From Apricaphanius iberus (lineage: Eukaryota; Chordata; Actinopteri; Cyprinodontiformes; Aphaniidae): DNA of 64,000 nucleotides. Position 1 is the stretch's first letter, and every line of letters starts with the position of its first letter. Below the pieces are notes generated by a model. It did no database searches. It saw only the letters and a list, made by a program, of their open reading frames with translations, and was not told the DNA's origin. Location of the stretch: positions 4,717,001 to 4,781,000 of the forward strand of contig JAPXFQ010001003.1 in the NCBI GenBank assembly GCA_028564705.1, read 5' to 3'. Both the position numbers and the translations under genes were made by a program. Below are positions 58,027 to 64,000 of the stretch, in pieces.

Positions 58027-59692
58027 TATTTTCGAGGCACACTGTAGAAGCCTTAAAATCGTTTGATTATTGTTTAAATGGCACAACCAGAATATTATTG
58101 TTTGGAATGTCCATTATGTTATGACTACAAAGTACCAGTCTTTCAGGAAGACAATAATCCTTTCACAAAGCTAAAGTATTTGCATGCTGCTTTCTTGAAC
58201 ATAGCATTGAATGGAGTTTGCTCTAGGGCACTTCTGGGATGTATTGTGAACACAAAATTTTTCACTTTCAGTATGCGGGATTTTAGTTTGGCTGTAGTTT
58301 AACACCTGCTGTGATCTACAATGTTGAAATATTTTGTTGTAATATTGTGGTCATAGTTGTAATGTTCCTTTCCTTTTTAGCTGAGGCTATGAAATACAAT
58401 GTAATTCTGCAGAATATATTGGGTGCATGACATGAATAGAAAAAGTCACAAATGGGCTGTGCTGTAAGTACTAACACAGCCTGGAATAAGAAGGGCTGCA
58501 TGTTATCTTTTCTGCTTTCCAGAATTATAAGTTGGAGGAGAGGGTGAAAAAAATTTGAGTGGAGAACATAAGGTGGAAATGAGAAGATAGAGAGTGACTG
58601 AACAAATGGTGTTTCCAAGATTACCGTGGGGGCAAAGTGAAGAAAAAGGAAAGAAAAAGAAACACAGCAGAGCAAATGCCACCGTCTTGAAAATTGCAGG
58701 ATTTTTGGCAGAAGAAACCATGTTTTTGATGTTCCTGCAAACCTAGAGACCCATCTTAGCCACCACGGGGCAGTGAGAAAATAATGCACCATGGTAATGC
58801 CGTCTGTTTCACCTCAGCAGGATTTTTAAACTACTTCTATCCCTCCCCCTCCTTTTCTAAAAGAAAGTAATACCTTGCACAAAAGTTAATAATGAGAGAG
58901 TTAACATCAAGAGAACCATGATGGAGTACCTTGCTGCCAAAAGACCCGATTATGATTTTTCAAAGTAACCTTCCTGCTGTGACCAAACTCAGCAAGAAAT
59001 ACATTTTAGTTGAAACCTTGATCAGAGTATTTTAATCCACAGCCTTTTGCAAAAATGAAGCAAAGCTGTTTGGGTTGCCTTCTTTGCTCTCATGCAGATG
59101 CAAACGCCAGCATGTCTTAGCTCCTGGTGCTCCTGAGCATTAGGTGACTGTGATCACATGCTAAAGCAGCTTACTGAAAACTGTAGTTGCTTCAGTATGA
59201 TGCACAATCTGTTATTAACCTGTCCCCAAACGTAATCTCAATGATGATGATTTAAAACCATTGGGTTATAATTAATTTTGAGTTACTCTGGCTTTTGCCC
59301 CAGGCATCCATATTGAAGATCTTATTAAGGCAAAACCATTGGTTGCTAATTTTTGTGCAGCAGTAGAAGTTAGCCCAGAGAGATCTGAATTCAAGCATGT
59401 TTGTATGTATATATATTGCTACTGTGGCATGAAGCACACATGCTGTGGGAGAGCTCACCTCATTAACAAACAGAAAGAACAGCTGAGTCAGTCCTGTGCT
59501 GGACAATTTACAGATTTGCAGGCATGACTTCGACTGAGGTAGCAAATGTTACTGTTTTGTAAGTTTAGTTGATGTCTAAGCTGTAGTTTTGTTGATGCTA
59601 AAAGCCGCTCTCTTCTTCTGCTCGGCTGAATCCATCCTTTAGTTACCTCTCGCTCCGTGGCTGTAAATTATGGAGATAGCAAACGCCACACC
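58027..59692. other. Unique stretch
   Basis: The 158-codon minus frame at 58316-58792 is hydrophobic and phenylalanine-rich without motif; not accepted. Confidence 0.35.
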
Positions 59693-59831
59693 TTACACTG
59701 TGTCCACACCAAAAGCATCAAAACGCGCCACATGCCCCCAGCTTGATGCTAGAACATTCGCACCTTGAAGCTTGTACAACGCGAACTTGACGCGCTTCAA
59801 ATATTGTTTTTTCACGTGCGAACTGGCCTTA

Positions 59832-60005
59832 AGCGGAGCTGGGCCTACAGTGCAGCTGGCGGAGGAGGACCGAGCTGGCGGAGTACTGCGTGTTTGGCTC
59901 GGGCTTCAGCGGAGCCGGCCTGGGGCTACAGTGCAGCTGGCAGTGGATTATGGACCGAGCTGACGGAGGACAGAGTGGATTACGTGTTCGGCCTGGGCTC
60001 CGGTA
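59832..60005. repeat. Diverged tandem duplication, about 78-90 bp units
   Basis: GCGGAGCTGGGCCTACAGTG...GTTTGGCTCGGGCTTC and GCGGAGCCGGCCTGGGGCTA...GTTCGGCCTGGGCTCC are two diverged copies, each containing CTACAGTGCAGCTGGC and GACCGAGCTG. Confidence 0.6.
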
Positions 60006-60369
60006 GACCGGGGACCGCTGCACTGGGGGTTTGGTGAGCTACAGATAAAGTCTAGCTACGGCGGAGGGATCCATAAACAGCAACGAGCCTCTCATAAACA
60101 CCGGCTCCTCGCCGCCTGGAGAACGCGACATGCTTGCCCAGTTTGTGCCGTGAAGGTCAAAGCTTCGCCTGCCGAAACACCAACTACATTTCTGAGCAGC
60201 TTTCCATCTGTCTGCGGCTCGTAAAAGTTTATAATATATGAGCAGGACGTGGTGCGGGATCTGCTACCAGGAAACCAGGTGAGGAGGCCGTTTCAAGGCT
60301 GAGAGGTGCTTTTACAGCATCAACGGCATCAAGAGCCACCCACAAACCTCTTATGAGCATTCCTGTCTA

Positions 60370-60486
60370 AATAGTTTTTTTTTTTCTGTCTCTGTATAGC
60401 AAACTGCTTGTGTCATGTAGGTCGGGGTGATTAGCCACAATGTAGATCAGTATTTCCTCCATGTCCTGCTGAGGCTGTGACTCCAT
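60370..60486 (-). pseudogene. N-terminal fragment of a Harbinger MADF/Myb-like protein
   Basis: From the ATG at 60486 the minus strand reads MESQPQQDMEEILIYIVANH, then PDLHDTSSLLYRDRKKKTI and a stop. The pattern of a hydrophobic helix, (H)P.L.D.SS..YRDR and basic residues matches the first helix-turn of MADF domains, DNA-binding partners encoded by animal Harbinger elements. The rest of the domain is missing after residue 39, so it is a deletion relic. Confidence 0.65.
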
Positions 60487-60774
60487 GACAGTCACAGAAT
60501 CACTGAAACTCTGTCCCCTGATTGGTTGACGCGCCGCGAATTGAAGCTGGAGTTCAGACTTTTTCAACTTTAGCAGAATTTTTCACGCGCCGCAAACGCC
60601 TCACTCGAACAAATCCTCCGCACGAATAGGGCAGAAAAGCGTTTTCACGACGCAGATCTGCTTCCGATTTGAAGCGGGACCCCCCGCCACGCGTCAACGC
60701 GCTCCTCCATTGACATAACATGTATACCTGACTCGCCGCTCGCTTAATTCGCTTTTGGTGTGTACGTACTGTTA

Positions 60775-61040
60775 GTGTGAACACACATGATGAAATTACG
60801 CAGTAAGATGACCCTAGAACACACTCGGGAAATCTGCTTGTTCAACCCGAACACTTGCTACTGAAGTTCTCCTTCACTGAAATTCTTGAAAAACTTAGTT
60901 CTCTTTCACTTAAATCAGTCACTCTGTGTTCTGAAAGCATGCTGCATATTAACAGTTTATGCAAACTTCAATCAGTTACATCAAGAAAAGAGACCAGAAA
61001 ACGCCTGAGTTTGAAAAAGGCAGTCCTCGTTCCAAACAGA
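60775..61040. other. Unique sequence before the 28S-like fragment
   Basis: Not recognised; it could be part of the same insertion as the 28S-like sequence. Confidence 0.3.
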
Positions 61041-61135
61041 CTATTAGCTCAAATCAGACGAGACAACTCACTGAATTTAAGCATATTGCTAAATGGTGGA
61101 CATTAAATTATCAAGGAGTAACCCATAGCAAAGAG
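61041..61135 (+). pseudogene. Decayed copy of the 5' end of 28S rRNA
   Basis: ATCAGACG at 61053-61060 and, 11 bases later, CTGAATTTAAGCATATT at 61071-61087 have the order and spacing of the conserved 28S rRNA start (ATCAGACG...CTGAATTTAAGCATATT). Weaker similarity precedes it (CTATTAGCTCAA, as in the pre-28S junction) and follows it (GG.GGA.A..AAA.T, then CAAGGA). About 95 bp are recognisable. It is a pseudogene or a 28S-derived retroposon, not a working rRNA gene. Confidence 0.65.
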
Positions 61136-61479
61136 GGAGACCGTGGTGCAGAATACCTGTCTGCCTGCGGCGTGTAGCTTACTGAAGACTGTAACTGTGG
61201 TAGCTCCGGTGGTGGAGGTGTTAAAGGGAAATTCTGTGGGTTTTTTTTTCAACAGTCCTGCTGCAGTGTAAATCTGTATTACATCCGAATCGGTCTGAAA
61301 GAAAATCGAGAAGCATTCGTAAGTCCTAAGGGAATATAAACGTGATAGAAATTACTGTGTTTTTGGGCAGATTAAACCTTTTTAAAAGCTGAATTTGTCC
61401 TGCCCCGAGCACTGCCATACTAAGGATGCAGCTGATGGAGGAAGTGAATTCAGGTGCAGAGGAACACAATATGGGTCAT
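61136..61479. other. Unassigned sequence after the 28S-like fragment
   Basis: No rRNA similarity that I can support beyond about 61135. Nothing else recognised. Confidence 0.3.
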
Positions 61480-61720
61480 GTGACTTATACAGAGCAGGTG
61501 GTAGGAACAGTCTTAGGATTATTTTTCATGAGACCAACAGCAGAGGGGAAGAAACTGTTGTTATGGCAAGAAGTTCTGGTCTGGATGGACTGGAGCCTCC
61601 TGCCTGAGGGGAACAGGCTGTGTTCAGGGTGAGAAGGGCCAGCTGTGATCCGACCTGCACACTTCCATTGTCCTGAAGATGTTCAGGTCCTGTAGAGATT
61701 GCCAGTGACCTTCTCAATAA
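61480..61720 (-). mobile_element. L2/CR1-group LINE fragment (ORF 3' end)
   Basis: GGGGAAGAAACTGTT, CTGCCTGAGGGGAACAGGCT and TTCAGGTCCTGTAGAGATTG correspond to the antisense of the LINE C-terminus seen at 31280-31450, but from a different subfamily. No usable frame remains. Confidence 0.55.
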
Positions 61721-62499
61721 ACAATTATAGCTCCCTTTATAGCTCACACATGGCAAAAATTGCACAAACATCTGAAATTGTATTCTGAGAAAATCAGTAT
61801 TATTTTCTATTCAAAGTAATAGAAAATAAAAAGAGCATTCTGTCAAAGAAACTTAAGTGTATATTCCAGTCTGTATTTTTTTGCTTTCAATTTAATACAT
61901 GAACGCTAACTTTGCACAATGTTTTAGGAGTTTTTTTGTGTAAGTGTGACCAACAGGATGATAGCCTCTGTCATACACAGAAACTAATCTGCAGCTATGA
62001 GCACAGTGCAGTCGGCCAAACATTAGTCACAAACAGGATGGTATGAAGAAAAGCTACACTTAGGCTGACTTCTTTAAAAAATGAGCTTCCTTGCAGCTCG
62101 GGTACGACGCCCCGGACAGCAGGGGAAAACTGGGCCTTTTTGGGAGAAGAGGACGTGGCTGCTAGGTTATGTTTTTGCCAGGGCTTGTTTGATTATTTGT
62201 TTCTCTGTCTGCCTGTTAGTGAGCAACATAACTCAATTATAGGTACATTTCTAAAAAATCTTTAGGAAATTTCTAAAATGGGACCCGGAACAAGTGATTA
62301 GAATGAGGGGGGAGTGTATGTACAGGCTTTTTAAAAATCTTTTTAATTGACCTTTCTTTACAATATAAATCTAAGATTAAGATGTAAAATCTTTTACCAT
62401 TTATTGTAAAATTCTGTTTTTAATTGCTGGGAAAAAAAAAGACACAGATGTCAGGTGTGGGTGCATCGTTATTTCAGTGATTTCATTTGAAAAGATTAA
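61721..62499. other. Unique AT-rich stretch
   Basis: Nothing recognised. Confidence 0.35.
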
Positions 62500-62705
62500 C
62501 TTTTATCCATCCATCCATGCTCTTCCACTGATACTCTTGCTGGAGGTGTCCAGGAGGCATCCCAACCAGATGCCCTAGCCTCCTCTAAATGTGCAGGAGC
62601 AGCATCTCTATTCCGAGCTCCGCCCGTTGACCATGCTTCTCACACGATCTCTGAGAGAGCCCAGAGAAGCCTATTTCAGCTGCTTATATCAGTAATCTCC
62701 TTTCA
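62500..62705 (-). mobile_element. RTE/Rex3-like LINE 3' end
   Basis: Starts with (ATCC)n, the antisense of the GATG-repeat tail of Rex3-like LINEs. It continues AGGAGGCATCCCAACCAGAT, CAGGAGCAGCATCTCTATTC and ATCTCTGAGAGAGCCCAGAG, collinear with 1703-1850 in the first remnant. Most of the 3' UTR is deleted. Confidence 0.7.
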
Positions 62706-62810
62706 GGTTTTTGGAAAAAAATAGAAACTTTTATACATACGGTATAGGAGGGTTTATACCTAATAACTTTGATTATTCTAGCTCCAGTTAATTAAACCTC
62801 AAGAAATTAG

Positions 62811-62940
62811 AATCAGAATTAGCTTTAATGGCCAAGTATGACACATAAAAGTATGACGCATACAAGGAATTGGCAGATACAGTACAACCTGTCCAATCCA
62901 GGTCACTGTTGGGCATGCAGCCACCGGTTGAGCCAATTCA
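62811..62940 (-). repeat. L2/CR1-group LINE 3' UTR fragment
   Basis: AGAATCAGAATTAGCTTTAA and TGGCCAAGTATGACACATA match the 3' terminus of the LINE at 31019-31075. The following CTGTCCAATCCAGGTCACTG is shared with 9425-9450. Confidence 0.7.
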
Positions 62941-64000
62941 CATACTTTAAATATTACATAGGTTATGTTATGGCTATGGAGCCTTCTGACTTGGCAGTAA
63001 AGGGGCTATATCTTGCTATTTTATAGCTTTCAACGTCTGGGATAGAAATATATATGATAAAATGTTGCCTTTGGTGAAATATAGTATTAGTTTGACCTGA
63101 AATTTAAATTGTATCCTAAATTTATTGTTGACCCCGGGTCTCACCCCCCCACTCCCCTACTTCCCCTCACCATGAGCGCTGTGCCGCTCTGACTGTTTGA
63201 CCAGAGATTATACGGAGCCCATTCAGACTTTAGACGGAGCCCAAACCACCACAGCTGATTCCAGCAAGCAGCTTTTCCAGCCCAGTATATAAAAAAGCTG
63301 TGGGTGTTGTTTGCACCCATTTACTGAACATTCTGAGATGCTACAGATGAATTAATTAACCACACAATTCTGTTATAAGATCATATATGCAGTTTGATAA
63401 ATGGCTAACCTACATTAACATAAGCAAGTAGCTACTTACTTCTCTGTCCATCAGGCATCTTTATCGTTGGAAGTGATCCAGATGCTGTTCTATAGGAATG
63501 TAGAAAAAAGTCCTGTTAACCATTCTGCCAAAGGGCCGGTGTGGATACCTCTAGCACCTCCTAGTTGTAACATAGTGACGTAAAATATGTCACTTTGTTA
63601 CCACTCAGTCTTTTTCCAGGAGAGGGAGGTACAGCTGCTCATAGAGCAGGATTCAGGAGGATTACTCACACATGCGTGATTTAAGCCAAAAACAACTCTG
63701 GCTGGGATTTTTATGAAAAAAATTGCATTACCAGATGGTTGACAACTCTAAAAATCTGATAGGCCCTTTAAGTCTCCATAAAGCCAGGCATATTCCACAA
63801 ACATTTTCAGCAGTTGTATTCAGGTCCAGCTAAAATTGTAAAACTATGTTGCTGGGTTCAATCATTCACTGGTCATGAATCATGGTCTCATTCTGTACAG
63901 TGTAATGCTCTGATGCAACCTGACTACTCACACTATACTGCAAAGAAAACGAAAAACTGAAAACTGATCAGACAGTTGCCCAAGAATAAGATAATCCTCA
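62941..64000. other. Unassigned sequence to the window end
   Basis: No gene. A moderately GC-rich part at 63130-63300 and the part at 63500-63780 could be unrecognised repeats. Confidence 0.3.

Larger units (their letters stand above)
59693..60774. mobile_element. PIF/Harbinger-type element, 1,076 bp, internally deleted
   Basis: Element 59696-60771 is flanked by TTA (59693-59695, 60772-60774). Left end CACTGTGTCCACACCAAAAG; right end reverse-complemented CAGTACGTACACACCAAAAG. The interior is CpG-rich with a two-copy tandem segment (about 59832-60005). Near the right it keeps the start of the MADF/Myb-like gene that autonomous Harbingers carry beside the transposase. The nuclease domain is absent, so it depends on a transposase elsewhere. 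Confidence 0.8.

Noticed and set aside
58316..58792. 158-codon minus-strand frame
   Set aside because: Phe/Leu/Ser-rich with no domain, typical of the complement of an A/G-rich stretch.
1..64000. CRISPR arrays, operons, bacterial IS elements or phage genes
   Set aside because: No spaced direct repeats, no clustered co-directional frames and no prokaryotic signals. The repeats and transposons are those of a vertebrate nuclear genome.

Overview
The window reads as AT-rich nuclear DNA of a teleost fish, most likely a percomorph or killifish-like lineage. No long conserved host reading frame is visible. There are dinucleotide tracts, several generations of fish Tc1/mariner elements, hAT and PIF/Harbinger elements, RTE/Rex3-like and L2-like LINE pieces, a tRNA-derived SINE, and a self-primed (Tf1/sushi-type) LTR element. 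There are no operons, CRISPR arrays or prokaryotic genes. The organism call is inference from these repeat families, several of which I recognise from memory rather than from a search.

Layout. 0-3 kb: a Harbinger-type MITE and a decayed RTE/Rex3-like LINE on the minus strand. 3-12 kb: mostly unique AT-rich DNA with microsatellites, a GTAAC-rich repeat and a second Rex3-like remnant. 12.1-13.6 kb: a GC-rich, 3'-truncated LTR retroelement on the minus strand with a 72/73-bp minisatellite. 15.3-17.1 kb: a GC-rich unexplained island and a dispersed repeat. 17-31 kb: a quiet stretch with one dead Tc1-like element, LINE tails and a nested repeat. 31-32.4 kb: a 5'-truncated L2-like LINE with one nonsense codon. 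34-40 kb: a foldback MITE, a dead Tc1-like element and a Harbinger MITE. 40.3-43.2 kb: a non-autonomous hAT element containing a TA tract, into which an apparently intact 1,618-bp Tc1-group transposon has inserted. Its transposase has DD38E spacing, as in the Intruder family. 43.9-45.1 kb: a dead Tc1 element with clean TIRs. 47-52 kb: two further Tc1 remnants, the second interrupted by a 1.15-kb element with roughly 245-bp inverted repeats.

53.1-54.1 kb is the only segment resembling a host gene. It is CpG-rich and contains, on the minus strand, a short reading frame for a signal peptide ending at a consensus splice donor. That would be a first coding exon whose gene continues towards lower coordinates, possibly making much of the window a long first intron. 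A second protein-like minus-strand frame lies just upstream. I cannot name the gene. 54.4-64 kb: hAT remnants, a SINE, a 1.08-kb Harbinger element carrying the start of a MADF/Myb-like gene, a decayed 28S rRNA 5'-end copy, and more LINE pieces.

The only gene that looks functional is the transposase at 41,634-42,677. Everything else coding is broken, truncated or uncertain. The window is best read as a record of successive, nested transposon insertions in a non-coding region.
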